Part shown: piece after piece, positions 18,796 through 28,173 of the stretch | Numbering within the stretch: position 1 is the first letter of the stretch | How the letters are laid out: every line of letters begins with the position of its first letter | DNA from: Nostoc sp. NMS4 | GTDB taxonomy: Bacteria > Cyanobacteriota > Cyanobacteriia > Cyanobacteriales > Nostocaceae | Direction: 5' to 3' | DNA length: 44,689 bases | Assembly: GCF_017115095.1 (NCBI RefSeq) | Contig: NZ_JABXKI010000076.1 | Span: 1 to 44,689, forward strand | Notes under the pieces: model-generated | Databases searched by the model: none | What the model was told of the DNA's origin: nothing | What the model saw: only the letters and a program-made list of their open reading frames with translations | Made by a program: the position numbers and the translations under genes

Positions 18796-19452
18796 ATGGA
18801 AACTAATCAAGCATTACTTTTAGAAAATGGACCTTCAAAAAAGCCTATAGCTATTTGGCGTTTTGTGGTTCCCCTGCTGATTCAAACAGCGATCATCTTG
18901 GCAGTACCAGCCCAATCAGTTTACACATTTGTTACAGGTAAAACGGCTATTTTGCAAACTCTACCTGTAGATCCTTACGATTTGCTGCGCGGTTACTCTG
19001 TGACGCTAAATTATCAAATTTCTCGCATAGATAATTTAAAAAAACTTCCTGGTTGGGGAGATTTGGTAAAGCAAAATCCTGTTCCTGACAAACGAGGCGA
19101 GCCTTTGGCACAGGGAACCAACTTGTATATAATTTTGGAAGAGCAAAAATCCTCTGGTGGAACCCCTCAAGCTTGGAAACCTGTGGGTGTAAGTGGACAA
19201 CTCCCAACTTCTCTAGCTGCAAATCAGATAGCCTTAAAAGGTCAATATAGTGCCTATAATTCGATTACTTATGGCTTAGAAACTTACTACATCCCAGAGG
19301 ATCAACGGAACGATATTAACAACGATATCTCCAAAGCCCGATCCAGCAAACCAGGACAGCCGCAACCGATAGTAGTGGAAGTGAAAGTGAATGCACAAGG
19401 TAAAGCTATACCTATAAATATGTGGATACGCGATCGCAAATATCATTTTTAA
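18796..19452 (+). CDS. GDYXXLXY-type membrane-anchored protein
   Basis: This 218-residue protein has an N-terminal transmembrane helix (about residues 22-48, VVPLLIQTAIILAVPAQSVY) followed by an extracytoplasmic-type domain. The motif DPYDLLRGYSVTLNY (about 60-74) matches the pattern that names the GDYXXLXY family, although here the spacing GY-SVTLNY replaces the canonical GDY. It lies 31 bp after the DUF2157 gene on the same strand. The biochemical role is unknown; the constant pairing with DUF2157 is the main clue. Confidence 0.75.
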   Translation: METNQALLLENGPSKKPIAIWRFVVPLLIQTAIILAVPAQSVYTFVTGKTAILQTLPVDPYDLLRGYSVTLNYQISRIDNLKKLPGWGDLVKQNPVPDKRGEPLAQGTNLYIILEEQKSSGGTPQAWKPVGVSGQLPTSLAANQIALKGQYSAYNSITYGLETYYIPEDQRNDINNDISKARSSKPGQPQPIVVEVKVNAQGKAIPINMWIRDRKYHF

Positions 19453-19481
19453 TTCTCAGCAGTGCAAGGTGTTGTTAAAAT

Positions 19482-19535
19482 AATTCGTAATTCGTAATGA
19501 CGCTCCTGCGTCGCTAACGTAATTCGTAATTCCCC
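19482..19535. repeat. Heptamer-type repeat (AATTCGT units)
   Basis: AATTCGT/AATGACG/AATTCGT units flank a short GC-rich insert (CTCCTGCGTCGCTAACG). This is the same family as the TACGAAT repeat at 9865-9892, in the other orientation. Confidence 0.7.
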
Positions 19536-19577
19536 TGCCGCCACACAGAGTTAACATAATCTCAGGTCGCCTAGTGG

Positions 19578-19955
19578 ATGCTGAAAATGATTTACCCCTA
19601 CGACTTTGAAGATGATGACTTTGACTTTGAGGATGAAGATTTCTTGAAAATAAAACCCACCAGCCAAATGACTGAAGGGGAAAAGCTACAGAAGTTTAAG
19701 CGGTTCTTCGACAGCAGTAGCCGTGCTATGTTACAAGACTGTCTATTTCGCATCGTCAATTATGAAGATGGTACGGGTACGTTAGAAATTCTTTGCCCTA
19801 ATGAAGTCGTAAGGCAACGCCTCTGCAAGAAAAAGCGCAAAATTACCAACAACATCAACACCTGCTGGAGCCATATTAGATGGTTTTCGCTATGTGTCCA
19901 GCAAGATAGTGAGTTGCATTGCCAGAAGTTTACCCGTAATGGTGACTTGGTTTAG
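19578..19955 (+). CDS. Conserved cyanobacterial hypothetical protein, acidic N-terminus
   Basis: This 125-residue protein begins with a strongly acidic stretch (YDFEDDDFDFEDEDFLK) and continues with a basic, Arg/Lys-rich half including RQRLCKKKRK. Cysteines are scattered and not arranged as a metal motif. I recognise it only as a protein conserved in cyanobacteria without known function. The charge polarity suggests a protein-protein or nucleic-acid contact (inference). An alternative ATG lies three codons in. It shares direction with the Trp-rich gene 79 bp downstream. Confidence 0.6.
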   Translation: MLKMIYPYDFEDDDFDFEDEDFLKIKPTSQMTEGEKLQKFKRFFDSSSRAMLQDCLFRIVNYEDGTGTLEILCPNEVVRQRLCKKKRKITNNINTCWSHIRWFSLCVQQDSELHCQKFTRNGDLV

Positions 19956-20034
19956 GGGACTGGGGACTGGGAATAAAGAAAGTGTTTTCCCAATGACTAA
20001 TGACCAATGACAAATGACAAATGACTAATAAAAA

Positions 20035-20289
20035 ATGACAAAAAAACAAAAATTTCCTTACCTAGTTGGTTCTAAGTGGACGGCACAGCAAAAAGTTGAT
20101 GGCTGGCGGCACTTCCAAGTAGTCAATCGTAAAAATCAGGCTAAGTGGGTTTATGCCGAAATGGTTGCTGCTTGCGATCCGAAAGTCCGTTTTTGGATGA
20201 ATGCCAAATTATTACAAGATAACTCCCAGTGGCAAGCCGGCTGGCAAACATTACAAGAAATCCACGGACTTGAAACTGAGGTATCCTAA
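20035..20289 (+). CDS. Trp-rich conserved protein (TIGR02450 type)
   Basis: This 84-residue protein has Trp in repeated contexts: GSKWTAQQKVDGWRHF, AKWVYAEM, RFWMNAK and SQWQAGWQTLQE. That pattern fits the TIGR02450 family of small tryptophan-rich proteins found in cyanobacteria and some proteobacteria. Function unknown. The start ATG follows heptamer-like repeats (ATGACAAATGACTAATA) rather than a clear ribosome site. Confidence 0.75.
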   Translation: MTKKQKFPYLVGSKWTAQQKVDGWRHFQVVNRKNQAKWVYAEMVAACDPKVRFWMNAKLLQDNSQWQAGWQTLQEIHGLETEVS

Positions 20290-20934
20290 TTTATCTCGTT
20301 CCCAGTCTCCGACTGGGAATGCCCCTCATTGAGGCTCCGCCTCCTAATATTTGGTAATTTAATAATTTTTTACAAAATCAGATTAACTTACTCTCAAGCA
20401 GCAATTAAACGGTTTTGGCAACCGACTGAAAACTGGCAATTTCTCTGCGATACCTTCTCTACGAGACGCTACGCGTAGCTTGCTTCCCGTAGGGGTACGG
20501 TGAGCTACGCTAACGCAAACTCCAGTAATATTTCCAGCATCAGACTGCACATACCTCTCTTTACCCCTGACTCTGCACCCCAATGCCTTGAAAACTCGTT
20601 GTATTGCCATCAGCTAATTCTATGAAACGCATTCAAAAAAGGCTATTTAATATTTTTGTATTTTGTAACTATTTTTATAAAAATAAGTAATAAAAACTTT
20701 TTATAGAGTATTTTTTTAGCTAAATACGACTTTTAAGCTAATTAAAACCAAAATAGACTTAATTAAGTTCTAATTCATCGGATAAAACCGTTTTACAAAT
20801 TAGGAGCCACTTTCTTTTCTAGGTAATTTGCCCAATAATGACATCAACAGACCTCACGCATCGCCATCTCAGCAGAGGTAAAGGCAAATGTTTGAGCCAC
20901 AAGTTTGACAAAAAGCTATAAGAGGGAAACAACA
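20290..20934. other. Long intergenic region upstream of chlL with repeat modules
   Basis: The first part (20299-20344) holds the stem TTCCCAGTC/GACTGGGAA and a GAGGCTCCGCCTCC module shared with the MITE at 6879-7096. At 20453-20520 lie GCTACGCG-type repeats. The rest is AT-rich (20636-20780) and probably contains the chlL promoter and leader, but I could not place a specific box. I see no believable gene; a 75-codon minus-strand frame at 20383-20610 is made of these repeats. Confidence 0.55.
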
Positions 20935-21801
20935 GTGAAACTAGCAGTCTACGGAAAAGGTGGTATCGGTAAATCCACAACTAGCTGTAATATATCCGTC
21001 GCCCTAGCTAAACGTGGCAAAAAAGTGCTGCAAATTGGTTGCGACCCCAAACATGACAGTACCTTTACCCTGACTGGATTTTTGATTCCGACAATTATCG
21101 ACACCCTCCAAGAAAAGGACTATCACTACGAAGATGTCTGGCCGGAAGATGTAATTTATAAAGGCTACGGTGGTGTGGATTGCGTAGAAGCTGGTGGCCC
21201 GCCTGCGGGTGCTGGATGCGGCGGCTACGTAGTTGGCGAAACCGTGAAATTACTTAAAGAACTCAACGCCTTTGATGAGTACGATGTAATTCTTTTTGAC
21301 GTTCTCGGTGACGTAGTTTGTGGTGGTTTTGCAGCACCACTCAACTATGCAGATTACTGCCTGATTGTTACAGACAACGGCTTTGACGCTTTATTTGCTG
21401 CCAATCGCATTGCTGCTTCAGTCCGCGAAAAAGCCAGAACTCACCCACTGCGTTTAGCTGGGTTAATTGGCAACCGCACCTCCAAACGCGACTTGATTGA
21501 AAAATATATAGAAGCTGTCCCCATGCCAGTTCTAGAAGTTTTGCCTTTGATTGAAGATATCCGTGTTTCCCGTGTGAAAGGCAAAACTTTGTTTGAAATG
21601 GCAGAGCAAGATCCTTCCCTAGACTACGTTTGCGACTACTATCTCAACATCGCCGATCAAATCTTGGCGCGTCCCGAAGGTGTTGTGCCTAACGACACAC
21701 CAGATCGGGAGTTGTTCTCTTTGTTATCCGATTTTTATCTAAATCCGGGTAAACCCCAGGTTCCTAATTCAGAAGAGGAACTAGACTTGATGATTGTATA
21801 A
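20935..21801 (+). CDS. chlL: Light-independent protochlorophyllide reductase, iron protein ChlL
   Basis: GTG start at 20935, preceded by AGAGGGA at 8 bp, gives 288 residues beginning with the conserved [16 protein letters not shown]. ChlL is the NifH-like dimer that delivers ATP-driven electrons to ChlN-ChlB for dark reduction of protochlorophyllide to chlorophyllide. The P-loop GKGGIGKS is at residues 7-14. The [4Fe-4S] ligands are Cys95 (GAGCGGY) and Cys129 (DVVCGGF). An in-frame ATG ten codons upstream is less likely because the ribosome site and the family's N-terminus favour the GTG. It heads the cluster with the DUF5331 gene and chlN. Confidence 0.97.
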   Translation: MKLAVYGKGGIGKSTTSCNISVALAKRGKKVLQIGCDPKHDSTFTLTGFLIPTIIDTLQEKDYHYEDVWPEDVIYKGYGGVDCVEAGGPPAGAGCGGYVVGETVKLLKELNAFDEYDVILFDVLGDVVCGGFAAPLNYADYCLIVTDNGFDALFAANRIAASVREKARTHPLRLAGLIGNRTSKRDLIEKYIEAVPMPVLEVLPLIEDIRVSRVKGKTLFEMAEQDPSLDYVCDYYLNIADQILARPEGVVPNDTPDRELFSLLSDFYLNPGKPQVPNSEEELDLMIV

Positions 21802-21833
21802 ATCACCAAGTTCTCAGGATGGGGGACAATAAC

Positions 21834-22622
21834 ATGGCATTCTTTCACAGCTTTACAGATTCAATAAAGCAAAAGTGGTTGCAATTTTTCCAGAATAATC
21901 GAGACTGGATTACCCTTCACATGGAAGTGGAATCGGTCTACACCCCTGATGGCGGGAAGCGACCACCTTCCTACCTCATCCTGGGAGTTCTTAACGCCCT
22001 AGAGCCAAAACTAGCGCAGTTAATGTTGCCCTTCGCCAAACTTAATCCTGATGCCGATACGCTGATTGAGGTGCTGGATTTGCATTTTGACCCAGATTTA
22101 GCTCTCGGTAATCGCTTCGTCATCAACCCAGATGTAGAGAAATACGTAGAAGAAGCAGCAGCTATCGTTGACGAAAAGCCCGAAGATGAAACATTGACAC
22201 ACGCTCATACAAATGGCTTTGCGTCAGTGGCGGTAGTTGAAGAGTTCACAATGGTGGATTCTGAGGATGAAAGCTTGGGAATCAGCGAGTTGGAAGAAAC
22301 GGAAAATGGCTTTGGCGATATTTCCTTAACCAACGGACACAACTTAAAAGATGAGTCCTTCCAAATCTCTAGTTTAGAAGCAGATGAGTTTGGGGAAATT
22401 GCCTTCGATTCAACAGCCGCAACAGAAGTAAAGCTGGATGAAGACGAGGGGCTAGAAGAAAGTCCAGTAGATGAGAATGCGTTTAAAGACGTGTTATCAG
22501 ATGTCTGGGGTGATGAAACAGCTTTGCAAAAGGCTGAAGAAAATAATGATTTTTTGGGGGAAGAACTGCCAGCAGGTGTTTTTGATGAATCAGAAATTGC
22601 CCGCCTCTTCCCCAACGCTTAA
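21834..22622 (+). CDS. DUF5331 protein between chlL and chlN
   Basis: ATG at 21834 preceded by GGGGGA at 7 bp gives 262 residues; an ATG five codons earlier lacks a ribosome site. The N-terminal part (MAFFHSFTDSIKQKWLQFFQ, then SYLILGVLNALEPKLAQLMLPF) looks folded and conserved. From about residue 105 the protein is highly acidic and low-complexity, and it ends in FDESEIARLFPNA. I believe it matches DUF5331, a cyanobacterial family encoded between chlL and chlN. It lies 32 bp after chlL. A role in assembling or regulating dark protochlorophyllide reductase is inferred from position only. Confidence 0.75.
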   Translation: MAFFHSFTDSIKQKWLQFFQNNRDWITLHMEVESVYTPDGGKRPPSYLILGVLNALEPKLAQLMLPFAKLNPDADTLIEVLDLHFDPDLALGNRFVINPDVEKYVEEAAAIVDEKPEDETLTHAHTNGFASVAVVEEFTMVDSEDESLGISELEETENGFGDISLTNGHNLKDESFQISSLEADEFGEIAFDSTAATEVKLDEDEGLEESPVDENAFKDVLSDVWGDETALQKAEENNDFLGEELPAGVFDESEIARLFPNA

Positions 22623-22774
22623 TTATTGCTGTTCTTGGCAATTTTAAGTTTTAGATTTGGGGTTTTGGATGAGGAATTAGGGAAATTGTCGTTAGACAAA
22701 GGATACTTTTGTAGTCCCAGTCTTCAATCCAAAATTATCAATCTAAAATCTGAAATTGGTTGAACTGCCATTAA

Positions 22775-24202
<1,428 letters not shown>

Positions 24203-24308
24203 ATTTGAGTTTGGATTTAGCAACAGCATAATAGTATGTAACGGGCGAACTTTTGGGTTTGCCTTTTTTTTTACGAACCGCAGAGGCGCAGAGAACACAG
24301 AGGAATAA

Positions 24309-24469
24309 AGGATGTTTTAAAAGTGGTTGGCTGTAATTTTAGGCACTTCTAGATCCCCCCTAGCCCCCCTTAAAAAGGGGGGAACCGGAATCAAAGTCCC
24401 CCTTTTTAAGGGGGATTTAGGGGGATCTAAAACGTTTTACTACCGACGAGAGGACTTTTAAAACATCCT
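24309..24469. mobile_element. MITE with 16-bp perfect TIRs and internal palindrome
   Basis: AGGATGTTTTAAAAGT (24309-24324) is repeated exactly in inverse at 24454-24469. A second, larger inverted repeat fills the middle (24351-24428), starting AGATCCCCCC and ending GGGGGATCT, with each half itself able to fold (CCCCCCTT-AAA-AAGGGGGG). There is no reading frame. Its right end directly abuts the remnant of a DUF4160 gene. Confidence 0.8.
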
Positions 24470-24535
24470 CTTAAAGAAAACTGGGAACTGGCAAGACAAA
24501 ATAATCCCTTAGAAAAAATTCAACCATTAGAGTGA
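24470..24535 (+). pseudogene. DUF4160 gene remnant (last 21 codons)
   Basis: Starting at the base after the MITE, one frame reads LKENWELARQNNPLEKIQPL, then E and TGA at 24533-24535. This matches the usual C-terminus of DUF4160 proteins (an ENWELARQ...PL..I.PLE ending), as I know the family. No N-terminal part is found left of the MITE. DUF4160 genes usually sit directly before a DUF2442 gene, and a DUF2442 gene starts 3 bp later here, which supports the call. The remnant cannot make a functional protein. Confidence 0.75.
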
Positions 24536-24538
24536 ATT

Positions 24539-24832
24539 ATGCTTAAAGACATTATAGAAGTTATTCCTCACGATAACTATCAACTCTATTTGAAGTTTGA
24601 AGACGGAAAGGAAGGTATTGTTGATGTTAACCAGTTAATCGAATTTACAGGAATTTTTGCACCTTTAAAAGATTTAGCCTATTTTAAAACTGTTAAAATT
24701 AACGCTGAATGGGGAACAATTCACTGGGATAATGGCGCAGATTTAGACCCGGATGTTCTTTATTCTGTGGTTACTAACCAATCTATTCCTACATATAGAA
24801 ATCTGGAAGAATATGAAAAAAGTTGGAGTTAA
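24539..24832 (+). CDS. DUF2442 domain protein
   Basis: This 97-residue protein has the DUF2442 pattern: YQLYLKFEDGKEGIVDV, a middle GIFAPLKDLAYF, and WGTIHWDNGADLDPDVLY near the end. The family is often encoded as the second gene after DUF4160 in toxin-antitoxin-like pairs of cyanobacteria and other bacteria; which member inhibits which is not settled to my knowledge. Here the gene is intact while its usual partner is cut down to a C-terminal stub. It overlaps the next small gene by 20 bp. Confidence 0.85.
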   Translation: MLKDIIEVIPHDNYQLYLKFEDGKEGIVDVNQLIEFTGIFAPLKDLAYFKTVKINAEWGTIHWDNGADLDPDVLYSVVTNQSIPTYRNLEEYEKSWS

Positions 24833-24992
24833 AATAGAAGCAATTCCAGAAGTTGGTGATTTATTAAAGCCTAGTAATTTTGTTTCAGCAACTAAATTAG
24901 ATGATGTAGCAGGTTGCTTAAAATATGCAGGAAAACCTAAAACTCTTGAGGATATGGATAATGCAATTCGCCAAGGTGTAGAGGAATCGTGA
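24813..24992 (+). CDS. Small antitoxin-like protein
   Basis: This 59-residue frame starts with ATG at 24813 inside the end of the DUF2442 gene. The C-terminal half, DDVAGCLKYAGKPKTLEDMDNAI, resembles the toxin-contacting tail of AbrB/VapB-type antitoxins (inference from pattern memory). The N-terminal DNA-binding swapped hairpin is short or missing, so it may be a truncated antitoxin. No toxin gene follows in the next 75 bp. Confidence 0.5.
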   Translation: MKKVGVKIEAIPEVGDLLKPSNFVSATKLDDVAGCLKYAGKPKTLEDMDNAIRQGVEES

Positions 24993-25067
24993 TTTAAAAG
25001 TAGAAAACTGGCTCAAACCTGATTAAAAAAGCTAACAAGTTTCTATTCCCTAACTCCAGAACTCACC

Positions 25068-25295
25068 ATGACTCAAAAAACCTATCAACTCCCCCTAACC
25101 TTCGAGCAAATTCTTAATCTTGTCCTACAACTTCCCGCACAAGAACAAGAAAAACTTATTCAAGAAATAAAGAAAACCTCTTCAAATAATAAAGATGAAG
25201 ATTTACTTAGTGTTTTTGACAGAATCGGCAGAAATGCTCAAGCCAAAGGATTAACCGAAGAAACTCTAGAAGAATTACTCGCCGATGAATCATAA
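25068..25295 (+). CDS. VapB-like antitoxin of a PIN toxin pair
   Basis: This 75-residue protein is rich in Gln, Glu and Lys, starting with YQLPLTFEQILNLVLQLP and the helical AQEQEKLIQEIKK, and ending with LTEETLEELLADES. The layout (short helical N-terminus and acidic tail) fits antitoxins encoded before PIN-domain toxins. Its last 11 bp overlap the start of the PIN gene, the usual coupling in such pairs. The antitoxin is intact while the toxin reading frame is interrupted. Confidence 0.7.
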   Translation: MTQKTYQLPLTFEQILNLVLQLPAQEQEKLIQEIKKTSSNNKDEDLLSVFDRIGRNAQAKGLTEETLEELLADES

Positions 25296-25701
25296 ACTAA
25301 TTGTCATTGACACAAATGTTTTACTTAGTGCTGCTCTAAGTCCTAATGGAACAGCCCGTAAAGCCCTAGATAAAGTCTAAAAAGAATTTAAAATTGCTCA
25401 AAGTGATGAAACTTATCAAGAATTAAATACACGAATTTATAAACCTAAGTTCGATAAATATATCTCAGATGAAGACCGACAATATTTTTTGGATATAGTT
25501 AAAAAATACAGTCAATTTATAGAAATAAAATCTCAAATAAACACCTGTAGAGATCCAGATGACAACAAATTTTTAGAACTTGCTAAAGATGCCAATGCAG
25601 AATTTTTAATCACAGGAGATCAAGACCTTTTATCACTCAAGACCCTAGCCGAATATCAAAACCAGATTATTACTCTCAGAGACTTTCTTGACCTTGATTA
25701 A
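25285..25701 (+). pseudogene. PIN-domain toxin (VapC-like) with in-frame TAA
   Basis: From ATG 25285 the frame reads MNHKLIVIDTNVLLSAALSP and on to codon 31, then meets TAA at 25378-25380, and continues in the same frame for 106 more codons to a stop at 25699-25701. The downstream part has the rest of the PIN fold. Acidic residues are Asp9 in IDTNV, Glu42/46 in DETYQEL, Asp92-93 in RDPDDNKF, and Asp112 and Asp114 in TGDQDLL. A single base change would restore a full-length ribonuclease. No frameshift is seen. Translation could restart internally, but the product would lack Asp9. Confidence 0.85.
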
Positions 25702-25725
25702 TTCATCTTTAATCCTGTAATTAGT

Positions 25726-26799
25726 TCAGATGGAAGGCTGTAACTCTAAAAGTTTAGATGGAATGATGTACATTAATTCTGCGCCGTCTGGTTTAATTTC
25801 TGTAGACGGAGTTAATTTAAGCCAGTCATCGAAGCTAATTCCTAGTTGGGCTATGGCTTGTAGTTCTGTTTGGTAAGATTGAAAACGTCGATTGGTTTCA
25901 ATAATAGCTTCAAGCTTTTCTAATGCTTTATCTAATACTGTTTCTTCTTCTTTTTTAGATGTTACCCATAATAATACTTCTTCTAGTAAATTGCCGTGCA
26001 ATACCGGAGATGCTATTAGTAATGGTTTCCTACAATAACCAAAATAACCTAAATAACCAAATATTCCAGTAATCACGCCATTGACAGTAATGTAAGAAGC
26101 AGAAAGTAACAGAGGGTAGTTTTTGTAAAACTTTTCCTGTTCTTCGTCATCAAGATAAGAAAATACTTTATCAAAATATTTGTTAACGCACTTATTAAGA
26201 AATTCTGTACCTTCTTGCAGACAAAGACATGCAGTTGAAATTTCTTTTAATTCCAAGTAGCAACTTACTCTAGCTACGTAGGTTAAAAATATCGATGATA
26301 AATATTCATCAGCTACTTCAATATCTTCTTCTAATGCTGTATCAAAGTAGCCAGTATAAGTATGTTGAGCCTCTAAAAACCGATTAATAGCTAAATTCGC
26401 CATATTGACACGATTTTCATGTTTAGTCATTGTAAAACCATCACGCGCTAAATCAAGAGCAGCACGAAAATTAGCATAGACAGAAAGGTCAAATTTAAGA
26501 TTCAGTTTCTTGACATCTTGTTGTACAATTTTAAGGCGCTGTTCAATATCCCCTAAGCGTTTAATTACAACGACAAATCCTATTACTGAAACACCCAAAT
26601 TAAGAATACTTGCTGCTGAACCAAATTGAGAAAGTATTGTTGATGCTTGAGTTAAATAAGGTACTGTTTCACGTAACATAGCAACTATCTGCTTTGTCCG
26701 AAAATCACGAATAACACCTCCAACACGTTCGTAAGCTTTAGTTTTCAAGCCTTCATTAATCCAGTCAGGAATTAAAAATGTTGCTGTAACCGTTTCCAT
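25726..26799 (-). CDS. Unknown 357-residue protein with hydrophobic segments and helical bundle character
   Basis: I do not recognise this protein. It starts with a soluble stretch containing FLIPDWINEGLKTKAYERVGG. Residues about 58-80 (GSAASILNLGVSVIGFVVVI) form a hydrophobic segment, directly followed by a coiled-coil-like amphipathic helix (DIEQRLKIVQQDVKKLN). A Tyr/Leu-rich helical region follows, and a second apolar stretch near 236-265 contains TGIFGYLGYFGYC. Predicted helix content is high and no enzyme motif is visible. The ATG is well placed. It stands alone, opposite in direction to the flanking toxin-antitoxin-like genes. It might be a membrane-active effector or a structural protein; nothing in the sequence decides this. 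Confidence 0.6.
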   Translation of the reverse strand: METVTATFLIPDWINEGLKTKAYERVGGVIRDFRTKQIVAMLRETVPYLTQASTILSQFGSAASILNLGVSVIGFVVVIKRLGDIEQRLKIVQQDVKKLNLKFDLSVYANFRAALDLARDGFTMTKHENRVNMANLAINRFLEAQHTYTGYFDTALEEDIEVADEYLSSIFLTYVARVSCYLELKEISTACLCLQEGTEFLNKCVNKYFDKVFSYLDDEEQEKFYKNYPLLLSASYITVNGVITGIFGYLGYFGYCRKPLLIASPVLHGNLLEEVLLWVTSKKEEETVLDKALEKLEAIIETNRRFQSYQTELQAIAQLGISFDDWLKLTPSTEIKPDGAELMYIIPSKLLELQPSI

Positions 26800-26997
26800 A
26801 ATTTTCTCTCATTTGCTAAAATTTCAACAGCGTGATGTCTGCTAGCTAGTCACTTCGATTCTCCGCAGCAAATAACCACGCTTTACTCAGTATTCCCAAT
26901 TTGAGTTCTATTCTGTCTAATAGCGATCGCTATTTTTAAACCAAAAAATGCAGAGCGATCGCAGATACAATCATAAGTAAAAGCAAACAGGTAGAAA

Positions 26998-27360
26998 ATG
27001 GCTGAAATTGTCACCCTTGAACTCCCTGAAACACTGGCACAAAAAGCAAAGGAAATCGCGGCTTTCACACATCGGCGACTTGAAGATGTATTACTAGAAT
27101 GGATTGACCGCGCCATTACCGAACTACCTCTGGAGTCTCTACCAGATGATCAGGTTTTGGCTATGTGCGATATGCAGATGGAAACTCAGCAGCAAGAGGT
27201 TTTCAGTGACTTGCAAGCGCGTCACCGAGAGGGACAGCTAAATGATGCAGAAGTTCGTCAACTAGATGAACTAATGCAGGTCTACCGACGTGGCTTAATA
27301 AGTAAAGCAAGAGCCTTTAAAGTGGCTGTTGAACGCGGCTTGAAACCAGCCCTCAATTAA
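26998..27360 (+). CDS. Conserved partner protein of the HNH gene
   Basis: This 120-residue protein begins MAEIVTLELPETLAQKAKEI, a pattern like the N-terminal strand-helix of ribbon-helix-helix-type regulators. It continues as mainly helical sequence and ends in VYRRGLISKARAFKVAVERG. I recall similar proteins lying directly before HNH endonuclease genes in cyanobacteria, and here the HNH gene starts 5 bp later. It is intact. An antitoxin or immunity role is an inference from pairing only. Confidence 0.7.
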   Translation: MAEIVTLELPETLAQKAKEIAAFTHRRLEDVLLEWIDRAITELPLESLPDDQVLAMCDMQMETQQQEVFSDLQARHREGQLNDAEVRQLDELMQVYRRGLISKARAFKVAVERGLKPALN

Positions 27361-27365
27361 CAGCA

Positions 27366-27797
27366 ATGGCACGCTTTTACATTTCTGTAGAAATAGAACG
27401 TCGTGTCCGCACCGATGCTCGAAACCGATGTGGCTATTGTTTAAGTCCTCAGCGTTTAGTAATGGCACGTTTGGAAATTGAACACATTATTCCCATATCT
27501 AAAAATGGTAGCAATGATGAATCAAACTTGTGGCTAGCTTGTCCCTTATGTAATCGCTAAAAAAGTGATAAAACTACAGGAGTTGATCCAGAGATGAGCG
27601 AAACAGTAAAGCTATTTAACCCTCGTACTCAAGTCTGGTTTGAGCATTTTTGCTGGAGTGAAGATGGTCTACGTATTGTTGGCAAAACACCGACTGGTAG
27701 AGCAACTGTTGCAGTTTTACATTTGAGCGATGATGCAGATGCACTAGAAGTTCGCAGTTATTGGGTACTTGCGGGTTGGCATCCTCCAGAAGATTGA
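27366..27797 (+). pseudogene. HNH endonuclease with in-frame TAA
   Basis: The first 64 codons encode the HNH core: zinc-type Cys22/Cys25 (CGYC), catalytic-type His40 in IEHIIP, a NGSNDESNLWL segment, and Cys59/Cys62 (CPLC). Codon 65 is TAA (27558-27560). The same frame then continues with KSDKTTGVDPEMSETVKLFN through SYWVLAGWHPPED to TGA at 27795-27797, which is the normal C-terminal part of this family. Only one substitution separates it from an intact 143-codon gene. The truncated product would keep the zinc ligands and His40 but lose the rest of the fold. Confidence 0.85.
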
Positions 27798-27808
27798 ACA
27801 AACCGCAG

Positions 27809-28078
27809 ATGAAAGAGCGATCGCCCAAATCTCATCTATGCCAGATACAGTTACAATATGCTGGTAAAGATGCGAAAACTTTCGTACAAGTCATTATGCT
27901 AGTTGAACCACCATCTGAAGAAGACGAAACTACCTATCTTCTCAAATCAGAAACTAACAAAAAACATCTACTAAAAGCTTTAGAGAATGTAGAAAAGGGA
28001 AACTTAATTTTTGTTAATTTAGATGAATATGAAAAAAATGTCTTTGAGCCACAAACTTATAAAATTAAAGAATCTTGA
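27809..28078 (+). CDS. Phd/YefM-like antitoxin fragment or small hypothetical protein
   Basis: From ATG 27809, 89 residues. The first 25 (MKERSPKSHLCQIQ...) come from repeat-like DNA shared with 29069-29092 and look non-native. The central DETTYLLKSETNKKHLLKAL recalls the dimer and toxin-binding part of Phd/YefM antitoxins (a DETAYLL.S..N...LL pattern). The conserved N-terminal DNA-binding part is absent. It is probably a decayed antitoxin whose start has been rebuilt. No toxin of the YoeB type follows. Confidence 0.45.
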   Translation: MKERSPKSHLCQIQLQYAGKDAKTFVQVIMLVEPPSEEDETTYLLKSETNKKHLLKALENVEKGNLIFVNLDEYEKNVFEPQTYKIKES

Positions 28079-28173
28079 TTATTTTGACTTGTAAATATCA
28101 TTTTTAATAATAAAGGTGATTGAGTTATGGATATTGTTTTAGTTAAGGCGATCGCTATTTTTAAGAAATTAAA

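Noticed and set aside
20383..20610. 75-codon minus-strand frame upstream of chlL
   Set aside because: It is made of dispersed repeat modules (GCTACGCG and related) and has no ribosome site; similar frames recur wherever these repeats occur.
24309..24469. CRISPR-like repeat array
   Set aside because: The repeats are inverted and nested, not evenly spaced direct repeats with unique spacers; a MITE explains them.
24753..24812. 20-codon N-terminal extension of the antitoxin-like frame
   Set aside because: It lies within the DUF2442 gene and is hydrophobic by chance; the ATG at 24813 gives a more sensible protein.
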